Below are positions 1 to 11,038 of a stretch of DNA of 64,000 bases, one piece after another. How positions within the stretch are numbered: position 1 is the first letter of the stretch; the number at the start of each line of letters is the position of its first letter. The stretch covers positions 49,655,898-49,719,897 of the forward strand of contig CM043970.1 of NCBI GenBank assembly GCA_014529385.2, given 5' to 3'. The notes below the pieces were generated by a model that saw only the letters and a program-made list of their open reading frames with translations, searched no databases and was not told where the DNA came from. Source of the stretch: Adiantum capillus-veneris. Taxonomy: Eukaryota; Streptophyta; Polypodiopsida; Polypodiales; Pteridaceae. A program made the translations under genes and the position numbers.

Positions 1-49
1 ACTTTCATTTTCTGTTGAAAGCCAGTTGAAGCCATGTGTCATCCACTAT

Positions 50-54
<5 letters not shown>

Positions 55-98
<44 letters not shown>
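55..98. repeat. (GA)n microsatellite
   Basis: A pure GA dinucleotide run of 22 units. It is flanked by a short imperfect direct repeat: the stretch ending in TGTCATCCACTATAACTTG just before it resembles TGTCATCTATTGTAACTTG at about 211-229. No coding content is seen. Confidence 0.95.
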
Positions 99-102
<4 letters not shown>

Positions 103-345
103 TCAAAGAGAGTGCCCAAAAAAAAAATCTTGATTGAAATAATTTTAAAGTAAATCTATACATATATATATTGAGCTTAAATTTTCCAAGTAAGGAGAGG
201 CCTCCCACGTGTCATCTATTGTAACTTGCACAACCGTCCATGTTTGAAACTCCATGAAATAACTACAGCTCAACGACCTCGACGCTTGAAGGTCTCATAC
301 CAATCTCCATCTGCAACAGCTACTTGTGTGTGTATTCATGTCCAT

Positions 346-385
346 GTTGTGTGTGTGTGAGTGTGTGTGTGTGTGTGTGTGAGAG

Positions 386-461
<76 letters not shown>
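346..461. repeat. compound (GT)n(GA)n microsatellite
   Basis: A GT run with one GAGA interruption is followed by about 68 bases of GA. Reading frames through it give only Val-Cys and Arg-Glu dipeptide repeats, so they are not treated as genes. It is the first of several arrays with the same order of units. Confidence 0.95.
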
Positions 462-462
<1 letters not shown>

Positions 463-573
463 CAACGCGGTTGGCCGCTGGCTATGTGTGTGTATGAGAC
501 TCAAATCTCAACCTACAATGCAATTGTAAGAGAGTCCAATCTAGCTGAGCGAGCCCGTGTGCGCACCTAAGGC

Positions 574-575
<2 letters not shown>

Positions 576-655
<80 letters not shown>
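576..655. repeat. compound (GT)n(GA)n microsatellite
   Basis: About 42 bases of GT are followed directly by about 38 bases of GA, the same order as in the arrays at 346 and 675. It is not coding. Confidence 0.95.
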
Positions 656-658
<3 letters not shown>

Positions 659-671
659 ACAATTGTCCACA

Positions 672-674
<3 letters not shown>

Positions 675-731
<57 letters not shown>

Positions 732-732
732 G
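675..732. repeat. compound (GT)n(GA)n microsatellite
   Basis: About 35 bases of GT are followed by about 22 bases of GA. It lies only 20 bases after the previous array, and the two probably arose by local duplication. Confidence 0.95.
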
Positions 733-879
733 GGAGAGTAGTTGGTCCCATAGCCAATCATGAACAAAGGCGAGTAAGCCCAAGTTGACGAATCCGGAAC
801 AAGGAGAAAATCTAGGACGGGTGGCGACCAATTGCAAGTTAACAACAACAAAAGGTGGAGTAAACTGTTGATTTTATTT

Positions 880-3040
880 AAAGGTTTTCGCGCTAAATTT
901 CTCTGAACTTTGTAGGTGTTCTCAATTGTAAATTCAAATTTAAAGGTAAATTTCAAAATTTATGGGTGGGATTACACTAGACCTAGGTTTTTCCCTATTA
1001 ACTTCATAGGCATTCTCACCTTCAAATTAGAACTTAGAGTTAAATCTTAAAAATTATAGGTGGGATTACACCAAACCTAGGGTTTTTTTAGCACTTGGAT
1101 ACATCGTGCTTTTCTATAAACTTCATGGGTTTGCTCACCTTCAAATCTAGAATTTAAAATTTGTAGGTGGGATTACACTAAACCTAGCCTTTTTCCTAGC
1201 ACTAGCACTCGGATATATAGTGCTTTGAGAGAATCCGACAAAAAAATTAAAAATTGAAAAACTTACATATAATAAACTTTTAGAGACAAATTTGCTATAA
1301 TTGAAGGTTGTTATATTTAAATTTTTTAGTTTGTGTATGATGATGATTGTATACCTCCCCTTTGATCTATAGTTCATCCTGCTAATTTCTATGAACTTTG
1401 TAGGTTTTCTCACCTTTAAATCTAGAAATTAGAGGTAACCCTCAAAATTTGTAGGTGGGATTACACTTAACGTACGTTTGTTTCTGAGCACTTGAGATAG
1501 CGCTTTTTTCCAAATACTTGGAAAACCTCCATATGAGAAATTTTAGAGGAAACTGTGCTATATTTGAAGATTTTTACACGATTTTTCTAAAATTTCTCTC
1601 TTAAATCTTGGAGATTTGCATCTAAAATTTGAGGATTTTTACTAAATTTAGAGGTTTCCATCAAGGGCCAATCCTACAAAAAATGATTCTGTATGAGACA
1701 TTTTAGAAGAAAATTTACTGTATTTGAAGGTTTTCAAGTTTGATTTTCTCAATTTGCATGCATGATGATGATTGAATGCGTGCTTTTTGATTTTTAACTC
1801 ATCCCTACTAATTGGTCCCAAAGTCATAAAAACTTGCAACTCCTCAAGTTCTCTACCTTGTGGATCCCTCTAGAGTGTGTTTTGTCGGTGTCAATCTTCG
1901 GGCTTTCACTAAGGAACTTGAGAAGTCATCACTCATAGTTTCCGTTCTTAGAAACTTACATCCAAGTCACCCGCTTCGCATGCCAACTCAACTAGCTTAT
2001 TTTCTGCTTATTAAATGGCCTAAATGATGTCATCATTGGCTTGCACCTTGAAGATATGTTAGTATTATCCAATGCCAACATTTAAGAAGTTGACATGAAT
2101 GAAAGAATTCATGATGAGATTCTTATCAAGGGCTGTTGGAGAAGCCCAGAAAACAGATTATGGTTGAAAATGATGTACTCAACATGTACACACTGTGTGA
2201 TCATGTACTGAAAAATGCACAACAAGCTCTCGATGGTATTAATGTTTGTAGTTTAGGATGCCACATATGTCTGTAAGGAGAAGGGTGAGGGTAAGGAAGC
2301 TCTAAGTAGTGTTCACATGAGGCAAGGTGAGGGCTCGTGTCGAGATACAATTTGGCATGTGGCATCATGAAAGTATTTGGCATAAGCAAACTAAAATGGC
2401 TATTGAGGGGCTCTTTAAAAAAACCATCCTGGTTCAAAATGTTTTGGTCGATATGTACACCATATTTAAATGAGCCTCTTGGAATGCACTTATGTGGCCC
2501 TTAGCACCCCCATTCTTAGGCGTTCTTAGTTTTTAGGGTCACTTTCAGGCAAATTTACTATATTTACATTAAACTTATATTTTCTTCAAGCACTCAGGTA
2601 CACAAAGCTTTTTTCAAAAATTAAACAAACCTACCTATGAGAAATTTTAGAGGCAATTTTATTGTATTTGATGGGTTTTACACTAAATTTGTCTAAACTT
2701 TGTAGGAGTTCTTACCTTCAAATCTAGAATTTAGAGGTTAATCTCAAAATTTGTAAGTCAAATTACAATAAACATAGGGTTTTTTTAGCATTCAAAGACA
2801 CAATACTTTCTCCCAAAAACTTGGAAAACCTACACATGAAAATTTTTAAAGGAAAATTTATTATATTTGCAGGTTTTATTTTGTAGGTGGGATCACATTA
2901 AAACTAGGTTTCTTTTAGCACTCAAATACACAATATTTTTTCCAAAAAACTTAGAAAATCTACATATGATTATAGTAAGCGTACACTCAAATACATTTCT
3001 AAGTGTGATTGCACTAAACCTAGCTCTTTTTCCATCATTT
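880..3040. repeat. degenerate ~100-bp repeat family, no gene
   Basis: A loosely conserved unit recurs here. Its core is AGGTGGGATTACACTAAACC, followed by a CTAGG-T-rich stretch, a short TAGCACT...ATAYAGTGCTTTT segment, then CACCTTCAAATCTAGAATTT. Good copies start near 964, 1058, 1164 and 1451, and weaker copies near 2750, 2883 and 3002. Spacing is 94-106 bp for the close copies, so this looks like a decayed tandem array interrupted by other sequence (about 1850-2520). Both strands are full of stops and no protein similarity is recognised. Confidence 0.6.
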
Positions 3041-3616
3041 GTTGAAGGTGCCATTGATCTAGTATCTAATGATGATGGTGAAGAGGCAAATTCTCCCTCA
3101 TCTAGGTTGTAAGCTAACACATTAATGGTTTCTTGAACTATTGGTTTGCTTGAATGTGGGATGGGTATGGAGCTAATTGTTTGAAGGATAGCGGCCCAAC
3201 AACATGTTTTAATGTCTATAAACCATTCTTCATCTCTTCCTACATCAAGTTAGGGGCCAATCCCATGGACTCGAGAATGTCGAGTGTAATGTATAAGTCA
3301 TCCAATCAAAAAACATGAGCTATGCTTCTTTTCACCTCTTCTAAATGCTTGGAGTCGTCCATTTTTAGCATATGAGCTCAATGTGAGTGCAACCAAGTGG
3401 TGATGGTACTCCTCACAAGATGGCTCATTGGGTGGCGATGGCACTACACATCTTCTGCACGTCCATGGCCAATTGCATCTCTCAGATGTGGTACACAGAG
3501 GCATGATCGTCTTCCATGTTGGCCAAAGATGTGCACTAGCTCCTTGGAGAAGCTATTTAAGGTTAAATTATCCTTCATCAGGGAGTTGGAAGGCCCTATG
3601 TAGCTCTCTTTTTTCT
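3041..3616. other. intergenic, nothing recognised
   Basis: Short reading frames exist on both strands, but none has a recognisable domain or plausible codon pattern. No repeat boundary is visible. Confidence 0.4.
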
Positions 3617-3619
3617 CAA

Positions 3620-3706
3620 AAAATTAGACTATGTGTGTGTGTGTGTGTGTGTGTCTACAACAAAAATTAGACTATGTGTGTGTGTGTGTGTGTGTGTGTC
3701 TACAAC
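3620..3706. repeat. 43-bp tandem duplication carrying (GT)n
   Basis: The segment AAAATTAGACTATG-(TG)n-TCTACAACA occurs twice with a period of 43 bases. The copies differ only by one GT unit, which suggests a recent duplication with slippage. Confidence 0.85.
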
Positions 3707-3826
3707 AAACACCCATAAATGTTGGAGATTTCATGACTTGATAGCAAAGATTGAGAAAAAAATGGAATGTCACCTATAAATTTTGAAACGCTACCTCTAA
3801 ATTATAAATTAGAAGATAATAAATAT

Positions 3827-3828
<2 letters not shown>

Positions 3829-3863
<35 letters not shown>
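3829..3863. repeat. (CT)n microsatellite
   Basis: A pure CT run of about 17 units. Confidence 0.9.
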
Positions 3864-3865
<2 letters not shown>

Positions 3866-3916
3866 ATAGCTATAAAGCACTCCTACATCCATTGAATAAG
3901 GGCTAGAAAATCCCCC

Positions 3917-3947
3917 TTTTTTTTTTCAAAACTCACAATTATGAGTG
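3917..3947 (-). repeat. poly(A) tail with palindromic 3'-end motif (retroposon end)
   Basis: Read on the minus strand, CACTCATAATTGTGAGTTTTG is followed directly by a run of ten A. The same arrangement (ACTCACAATTGTGAG beside a long A/T run) occurs at 4369-4407 and 8936-8974. At 8936 it closes a retroposon with target-site duplications, so this is probably the 3' end of a related copy. The 5' end was not found. Confidence 0.5.
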
Positions 3948-4368
3948 ATTGTATTATATAGTCGCCAACAAATATACAAATCAGCCTCAAGCTCAGGCCG
4001 AGCCTTGAGGGATAGAGGTTTACAACCGAACCTACGTAACACGTGAGAACTTGTCAAGCTTGGTATTAAAGGAATATTTGCTACCTCTTGCATGTTTTTT
4101 TTTTTTTTGAGAATCCATAGAGAGATGTTGTGAATTACATTTAGAAAAATAGAATCTATATAATTTCCCACCTCCGTAGTCATAAGAATAGAAAACATGC
4201 ATTTCCTACCCACGGCAATGCACAGGCTACATACTAGTATTTAACAAAGACAAAAGTTACCTCAAACACACTTTACAAGCTCATGAGAAGGCAAGAGAAT
4301 ACCAAGTATTTTCAAGACAAAATGGTCCATCTGCTTGCTTTTATGAGAATCGATGATGGAACTATGAG

Positions 4369-4407
4369 TTTTTTTTTTTTTTTTTGGCCATACTCACAAT
4401 TGTGAGG
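4369..4407 (-). repeat. poly(A) tail with palindromic 3'-end motif (retroposon end)
   Basis: On the minus strand, CTCACAATTGTGAGTATGGCC is followed by about 17 A. It shares the palindrome ACTCACAATTGTGAGT (one terminal base differs) with the site at 8936. No target-site duplication could be paired by eye. Confidence 0.45.
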
Positions 4408-6299
4408 TTTTCTAATCAGCAAGATTCTTTGAGATCAAAGATCATAATATAGCTGAAATTTTTGATGAACTAAACGTTTTCATGGAGTATTATCGACTTT
4501 GGATTTCAAATCTAGAAATCAGGTTCTATGTTTGATGACAAAACTTGTATTTTTTGAGCCCTAGATGGATAATAAAGTCTTGAAAAAAATTTAAAAAAGC
4601 CGTTCGAAACTTCGAGTTGATTAATTTACGAAATTGTGCCCACTCACCCACACCCTCATGTCTCAAAGGTTGAACCATAGTGGGTGAGCTTAGAGCCCCT
4701 CACCTTTACCACTAGAGTCTTACACTAAACTTTGACTTACTAAAAGGAGGCCGTACTACACTATCCTTAGAGTAGGTGTGCCAAATCTTTGTTATGTAGA
4801 TACGATTTTGGAAGCAATCGTTTAAGTGGAATCAAGGAAGATCCTTTTTGGATGGTAAATCAATGGGAAAAGGGGGGAGGGACAGTGGCATGTGGCGACC
4901 CAACACGAAGATGACGATGTATGGATAGTGTACTTGGCAACCGGTTGGTGCACAAAGAAGATAGGGCGGGGGGTTATGCATGCTGCTTTGACAAGGGAGA
5001 GCGGTTTCGCAAGTTGCACATGCTCGATTTTTGCTTGTTTTTGGAGTAAAGGTAGTCTTAACGTTTCAACATTAATTTCCTTTGGTCACATGCACTCTTT
5101 TGCATTCAAAAGAAGTGATCAAGCACACACTACAGTTTAATACATTTTTCCATTATTCTCAAAAATCTTCTTCAATAAATTTTGTTTCTCCGAATTTTTT
5201 AACAAAAAATTCTATTCCTATTTTTTTGTTGTTTTTATTGTTTATAGGGTTCGTTTCCATGGTTGAAAAAAAGCCTCATCTCTCGGCTCTTCAATTTAAA
5301 GTCCTAGGATTGGCTTATAGTACAGTTATATGCTTGATCTCATCCTAATCAAGATAGGGTTTATGATTAGGGTTGCTCTTTGACGAGAATTTGACTTGTT
5401 TTACAATATTTTGCTCGTTTCAATTGCGAGCAAAAACGTAAGCTGCCCCTCAAAAAATACACTAATTTACCAAAAGAGCCAAAAAATTTTGAAGGGCAAA
5501 GGTTCCCATGTGCTTTTGCCTTTACAACATTGCCTTGCACCACCAAATACTTGATAACTCCTCGACAAGGTGCTTAAAGTGAGAACTGACTCTACTTTTT
5601 GTGGGCTTCTTTTGTTCTCTTTTGCATATGAGGTGGAGATATTAATATTATTATAGTCATCACTTTTTATGAATCTACAGTAATTTCTACCCTTTGCTTG
5701 CCCATGTGCATGTGCACTTTCGTCATTTCTCTATGACATGCCATCTCTACAAGAAGTTGCCTCCTCTTTGGGATACATCATGTTTTTCTCACATGAAGCG
5801 CTAAATGGTGTGTGGGGCTTAAGAAAATGCACCTTGGAAGCCTCTCCCACTTGGCATAAGCAGAGGGATTGGAGGGATTGGAGTGGAGGCCAAGACAAAG
5901 AAAGGAGGCTTGATGTGGGGAGTCTTGTGCAAGAAAAGGGGCTTTCTCTCTCTTTTGCTCTCCACAAGGGGAGCGGAGTTCCTTCCCTCCCTCGTCCATA
6001 AGATGGACCACACACTTGTAATATTAATAAATTCCTTGCTTTTCCACCCTAAAACCATATGTCGACACTATATGCCTAGATTCTCTCACATGTCATCTTA
6101 AGCTAAAATAACATTTGTGGGCACTATACCTCAATACTATCTAACATGGGGTATTGAATGAAGTATAAGCGGTGGGATCTAGGGCGTTAAAGTGAAGCAT
6201 ATTTTTTGCGAAGCACGAATGCCGTTTGATTCGTCTTAGTTTACTTTTTTTTGTCCATGTTTACTTTTGCCTCTCTCCAAGTTCGCTTTATGAGAGAGT
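4408..6299. other. intergenic, nothing recognised
   Basis: Mixed AT-rich sequence. Several frames of 80-95 codons cross it, for example near 4892-5140 and 5738-6001, but overlapping frames of similar length exist on both strands. None shows a domain, signal peptide or conserved motif I can name, so I do not call them genes. Confidence 0.4.
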
Positions 6300-6317
6300 G
6301 GCTTCGCCTTGGGGACA

Positions 6318-6600
6318 AGCAACCCCACGTGAGCACGTGGTTAGGGCATTAGACTACCAATGAAGACCTCTCGAGTTCGAGTCTCCGATGGGGGGGGGGG
6401 GGGGGGGGGGGGGGGGAGGTTCAATACGATGACTTTTTTCTCCTTCCTCTCTCGTCCTTGAGATCCTCGCAGCCCGTCCACGACCGTTGATCCCACCGCC
6501 ATGGGGTCTTAATGACCCCGTGTTAGATGTGCTGAGGGACACTATTCACATATCAATTGTGACTAGGGGTCATACTAACAATGTTAAAAACAAACAAAAC
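6318..6600 (+). mobile_element. candidate tRNA-derived SINE with a 27-base G run
   Basis: An internal RNA polymerase III promoter is suggested by a box A-like stretch at about 6336-6347 (CGTGGTTAGGGC) and a box B-like stretch at about 6372-6384 (CGAGTTCGAGTCT), 36 bases apart as in tRNA genes. Directly after box B comes an uninterrupted run of 27 G (6390-6416). The segment between the boxes shares AATGAAGACCTC with 9148 and, inverted, with about 9460, so it belongs to a dispersed repeat. There is no folded acceptor stem, so it is not a working tRNA gene. The 3' end is uncertain. Confidence 0.5.
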
Positions 6601-8213
6601 AAGGTGAGAAATCACGATGGCATGTTGAAGGTAAGGAGGGAGGGGAAGATTAATCAAAAGTAGGTCTTAATCACTTGTGCAATTGTATTATTCTAATATA
6701 AAATTATATTATCCATATACACACATAATTACAAACTAGCGGTTCCAAACCGGCCTACCGATCGATTTGGTCCCTACCACTACCTTCAACGACGGATTAT
6801 GGATATGGGAAATGCACTTTCTCTTCATCCTTAGCCCCCCACACACAAATGCGCACACATCTACATAGAGGTGAAATGGTCAATAAATAGTGAGGTCTGT
6901 TACGATGGGTACACTTTTTTAAAAAAAAGTGCTCAATTAAGCTGGAATTACATTAATCATGATGGGCCCATTTAAACAACAAGGTGGAAAGTTTACATTG
7001 GCATTCTGAGATACAATAAAATAAAAACAATAAAACAAAAACAACAAAATAAAGAGATCCCATTACAAACTAAAAAATAGAGTTAATAAGGATAGATAAT
7101 AATAAAATACATTCTTAACAAAAGGTAAATTCAATAACAATAAGAAATAATTTTGTCACGAAATGTACTTTTAAGAGGTTTTAAATAAAAAGATTCTTTT
7201 ACAAAGCAAAATATTGCAAGATTTCACATCATGGGATCACAATTCTATGAATGCACTTCTAATGCTTTGTTCTTTAAGGATTTTTACAGCAGTCCAAATA
7301 AACAAAGATAAAATAAAAGAAAAAATCAAAGGAGATGTAAATAAAGGTACTAAATTACAATGATGGAAAGATCCATTTACAATTTAAAAAGAAGATATAA
7401 TGTTTACAATATTTTTATTTTCAAGCCAAGGGACATGTGTCTACCATCAACAACCTCTACATCAATGGCTCAAAAATTGCACCATTTCTCCACCAACCCC
7501 TTAGGGTAAAGGAGCCAGTTTAGAGACACTCAAGAAAAAAAGTGTAATTATGGGTGGGATTTTGCAAATTTGGTCAGATTTGAATTTTGAAATTTGCATG
7601 AGATTTCTCATGCAAAAGCGGATCAGGTAATACCAAGATTGATATTTTTTTGATTTAATTTCGGCAGTCAATTTGAGAAAGTTTAAATTTTGAGGTCTTT
7701 TAGGGGTTAGAAACACCCAAAGTCCAGTAATGGTACAGTTTTCAGCAAATCACAAGTTGACACATAAGCAAGATTCCTAGCATATTCCAAATTTTTGTCT
7801 CTAAATTGGGGCGTGCATGACTTTTAAAAGGCACATGTGTTACGACTGACTCCTTTACCCTATGGCCTTTTTCAAACCTACAAAAACCTTTTTTCAAACT
7901 TTATGTTTTACCTTAAAATATTTAACAACCAAGAGTTACTCCAAGCTTGTTAGAGGAATCTTTAGAAGGATAAGCAATTCATTGGGATTTATAAATACCA
8001 CCTGAATTATAATTAATTGAAATATTAACTCTCATTTCAAACACAGGTGAGCCCTAGAACTTAAAAAATGGCAAATGAGAAAATCGATTCTATTATAGAA
8101 GGGGGAGGGATTCCGGTCCCCCTTGACATGTCGAATCTTCCTTCATCCGATTATGTCCGACATTATAGCCTGCAATTGGGCGCTCAAAAAGAGAGAGACA
8201 AGGACTGTCTGTG

Positions 8214-8216
<3 letters not shown>
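6601..8216. other. AT-rich intergenic sequence, no gene
   Basis: The stretch includes A-rich low-complexity DNA around 7010-7070. Positions 6741-6808 resemble 10069-10137 (a shared CCGGC-rich core followed by CGATTTG and CAACG/TGACGG), a diverged repeat pair. Short reading frames show no domain. Confidence 0.45.

Positions 8217-8250
<34 letters not shown>
8217..8250. repeat. (GA)n microsatellite
   Basis: A pure GA run of about 17 units. The small frame that crosses it (from 8068) has no recognisable protein features. Confidence 0.9.
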
Positions 8251-8251
<1 letters not shown>

Positions 8252-8388
8252 CAAGCCGGCAATACTAGTAATATTAAAGCAAGAAGGCCACTTAATGGAT
8301 TATGACAAAGGCACATGCGCAGGTGCCTAGTGGATGGGGAAAAAACCAATTTTGAAAAATTGACACAAGTATGCAAGTCAAACATGGC

Positions 8389-8568
8389 TTTATTGTGTTT
8401 CTTCTCAACGAGCCAACTCACATGCATCTTGCTTTCTAGCAAGTCCCTTCCCAAACTTTATAATAAACAAGGATCAATTTTATTGTGTTTCTTCTCAACA
8501 AGCCAACTCACATGCATCTTCCTTTCTAGCAAGTCCCTTCCCAAACTTTATAATAAACAAGGATCAAT
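8389..8568. repeat. 90-bp tandem duplication
   Basis: Two copies with an exact period of 90 bases, starting near 8391 and 8481, differ at only a few positions. Because 90 is a multiple of three, a frame at 8315-8599 repeats the same 30 residues. It has no known domain and I regard it as chance. Confidence 0.85.
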
Positions 8569-8642
8569 GGTTAAGGTGTTCCATCTTTCAACACGTTGAT
8601 TTTTTGGGTTCCTGCAAGGTCCCTTTAGGAATGATGTATTAG

Positions 8643-8976
8643 CCTACCAAAGTAGTACACCACAAGAGCATGACTTCCCAACCAAAATTTCCCAGCCATG
8701 TCCCTGATTGCCTGGCTAGGTCTCCACTAGCTATTCTACACCCTGAGCAACGATCGGACCCGATGCCTCTTTCTTCCACAAAAATATATTGAGACCACCT
8801 TGGCTTCCAGATGTTCTCCATGACTTCCTCCCAACACTTTTCCATAATTTGTTGAGGGGGCTACACCAATTAGCCTCGTGCATTAATGCATGCCTGTTTC
8901 AGATTCACAAATTGGCATCACAAATTTGCTATCCACTCACAATTGTGAGTTTTGAAAAAAAAAGAAAAAAAAAAGA
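8643..8976 (+). mobile_element. poly(A) retroposon with 14-bp target-site duplication
   Basis: The 14-mer GAATGATGTATTAG occurs at 8629-8642 and again at 8977-8990, flanking a 334-bp unit. The unit ends in the palindrome ACTCACAATTGTGAGT (about 8936-8951) and an A-rich tail (about 8955-8976). A perfect long direct repeat plus a terminal A tail is the signature of target-primed reverse transcription, so this is a SINE or a 5'-truncated LINE end. No clear polymerase III boxes and no reading frame of note were seen inside, which leaves its class open. Confidence 0.75.
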
Positions 8977-9144
8977 GAATGATGTATTAGACCTAAACGT
9001 CCACACTATGTCCCCACAAAGAGTCTTCATGCAAGTGCCCTCTAGGGCTGGTCCATAAGTTCCCAACAATTTCACCCTCCCAAAACTCTCTTAACAAACC
9101 ACTCAATCCACCCAACCCCACATGACTAAAGGACCGAAAAATCT

Positions 9145-9480
9145 TTAATGAAGACCTCATGATGGGATCCACAACTCATAGACGTATGTACGAATCTCGA
9201 GGATGATGAGCATCAAGCAAAAGTGCAATGATCAATGCCCCTTAGATTTGAACTCGCCACTTGGTCTGTGGTAGCACACCAACTAACCACACAAGCACGT
9301 GAGTTTTGCTATCCACAAAGCCCAAGCAAAAGCCTATAAAGTAATCCCCTACAGGGGGAAGTAAACCAGGACAAAAAGGATAAATTCGGACATGCCCCTT
9401 TAAAATTGGACGATCGAGTCTACCTCACATCTCATGCGTCTAGCTCCCCAGTGTAGATCCCACGATGAGGTCTTCATTAG
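9145..9480 (-). mobile_element. candidate tRNA-derived SINE fragment, flanked by inverted repeat
   Basis: On the minus strand a box A-like stretch GTGGTTAGTTGG (9279-9290) is followed about 35 bases later by a box B-like GAGTTCAAATCT (9244-9255), the spacing expected of a tRNA-derived promoter. The region is bracketed by an inverted repeat: AATGAAGACCTCATGATGGG at about 9148 and its near reverse complement at about 9452-9476. The same AATGAAGACCTC core occurs in the SINE candidate at 6358. Ends and target duplications were not found. Confidence 0.45.
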
Positions 9481-10193
9481 AGATCCCGTGTTTTTTAGTC
9501 CTAAGGCAACCCCACATAAATCAATTTGCAAGTATTTCGCATGTTCTCGTTAACTCTGAAAATGGGGACTGGAACATGCTCATCATCTGCAAAACAGCAA
9601 GCCAACCCTTCTCCTTCCCTCCTGAATGGCTTTCCTCTCCCCTAGCTCTGATACTAGTGAAAGGACATGGAGACTAGAACATGCTCATCACAACCCAGCC
9701 ATGCCCTATATAGGCCCTTGGCCTTCTAAATATAGGAACCCCCTTGACTGCATGTCCGTCCTGGCCCTTGGCCGTGCCTGGTCCTACCATTGTCTTGACA
9801 AACTCTATTTTCAGCTTTTATGGTTTAAATCCAATTAATTAATTGTGGTTAATTATGAGGGCCAATATTTATTTTTAGTCCAAGAGGACTTCTGAATAAA
9901 GATACCCAAAATTGCTGGCTTGCCTTAGTGGACTTACTACAATTAATGGATGAGGTCTTATTATTGCATCTTTGAAGGCATTTTTAAGTTAAAAGATTGC
10001 GATTTCTCACATTTTGGAACTAACTTTAGTGCTAAAAGCATTCTCTTACTTTCCTGTTCATAAACAGTGGGTCCAGACCGGCTTGCCGGCCGATTTGTTC
10101 CCCATGGCCAACTTTGACGGTGGGTTGTTGATATATAGAGGGACGCTCAAAATATAGCAAGAGTTGGGTACCCCCCATGCTGCGTGTGCGCGT
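9481..10193. other. intergenic, nothing recognised
   Basis: No gene-like frame. It contains the second member (10069-10137) of the diverged repeat pair shared with 6741-6808. Confidence 0.4.
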
Positions 10194-10278
10194 GCACACA
10201 CACACACACACACACATAAAAAGACGTCGACATTCTATTTTTTATGAAATTTATATAGCAATCAAATAACGTATGGAT

Positions 10279-10321
<43 letters not shown>

Positions 10322-10322
10322 C
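10194..10322. repeat. (AC)n and (GA)n microsatellites
   Basis: An AC run at about 10194-10216 and a GA run with one GCGA interruption at about 10281-10322, separated by 65 bases. A run of about 18 A follows near 10416. Confidence 0.9.
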
Positions 10323-10890
10323 TTTGACTGCAAATAAGTACAGCGGCAAGGAAAATATTTAAAAGAAAAAGAAAGTTTCTGAATTCGAACATCAAAGGTC
10401 ACACTACTATTGCAAAAAAAAAAAAAAAAAAACCATCTAGATGTACATTCCACATAACCTTTATAATGATTGAGAATGGGTATGTAGCCTTAGTGGTTTG
10501 GGACCGAGGCTTTGTTGTGCTAGCTAATTTTGATTATGTCTTTGCTTCTCTGCAACTATTCATCACACATGTGTCCTCAAAACTTGTTATGGATATTAGC
10601 GCTAGAGCTTAGCTCTATTGGCAACATGCATAACGACCATACATATAGCAAAATACCTTTTTTTCAATTCTAAATTTTTTAAGCAACTGTTGGCTCCCTT
10701 GTAGTATAGCTCCAATGAATCAAGTGGCAATTGTCAATCAGTGGATGGTAGCAACCTGTCTAGGGCATGGAAGCATCACACATGGGTGAGAGTGTGTGAG
10801 ATTAATGAGTTGAGAAAGAGTGGGGAAATTATGAGAGTCCATTTATAATGGGAAGAAGAGAGAACTAATGAAAAGGATTAGTGGTTACAC
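10323..10890. other. intergenic, nothing recognised
   Basis: No convincing coding frame and no clear repeat apart from the poly(A) near 10416. Confidence 0.4.
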
Positions 10891-11038
10891 ACGTTAACCC
10901 TTATGGTAATCACACAATGCTCTTCATTGCATTCCCTACTAACCCTTTTAGACACATCCTAGACACGTTAACCCTTATGGTAATCACACAATGCTCTTCA
11001 TTGCATTCCCTACTAACCCTTTTGGACACATCCTAGAC
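10891..11038. repeat. 74-bp tandem duplication
   Basis: Two nearly identical copies start at 10891 and 10965 (ACGTTAACCCTTATGGTAAT...). One A/G difference was seen, so the duplication is recent. Confidence 0.9.

Noticed and set aside
361-763. Frames encoding Val-Cys, Arg-Glu, Leu-Ser or Thr-His repeats, here and near 17737-18102, 31010-31261, 36062-36464 and 55378-55764
   Set aside because: They are translations of GT/GA/CT/AC microsatellites, open on both strands for trivial reasons.
6330-6390. A functional tRNA gene
   Set aside because: Only box A- and box B-like stretches are present; no acceptor or anticodon stem folds and a G run follows directly.
3620-8568. CRISPR-like arrays among the short tandem repeats
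   Set aside because: Repeats are two-copy tandem duplications without regular unique spacers, and the DNA is eukaryotic.
8936-8951. ACTCACAATTGTGAGT resembles half of the bacterial lac operator
   Set aside because: It sits before a poly(A) tail in a plant retroposon with target duplications and recurs at two other A tracts; operator resemblance is coincidence.
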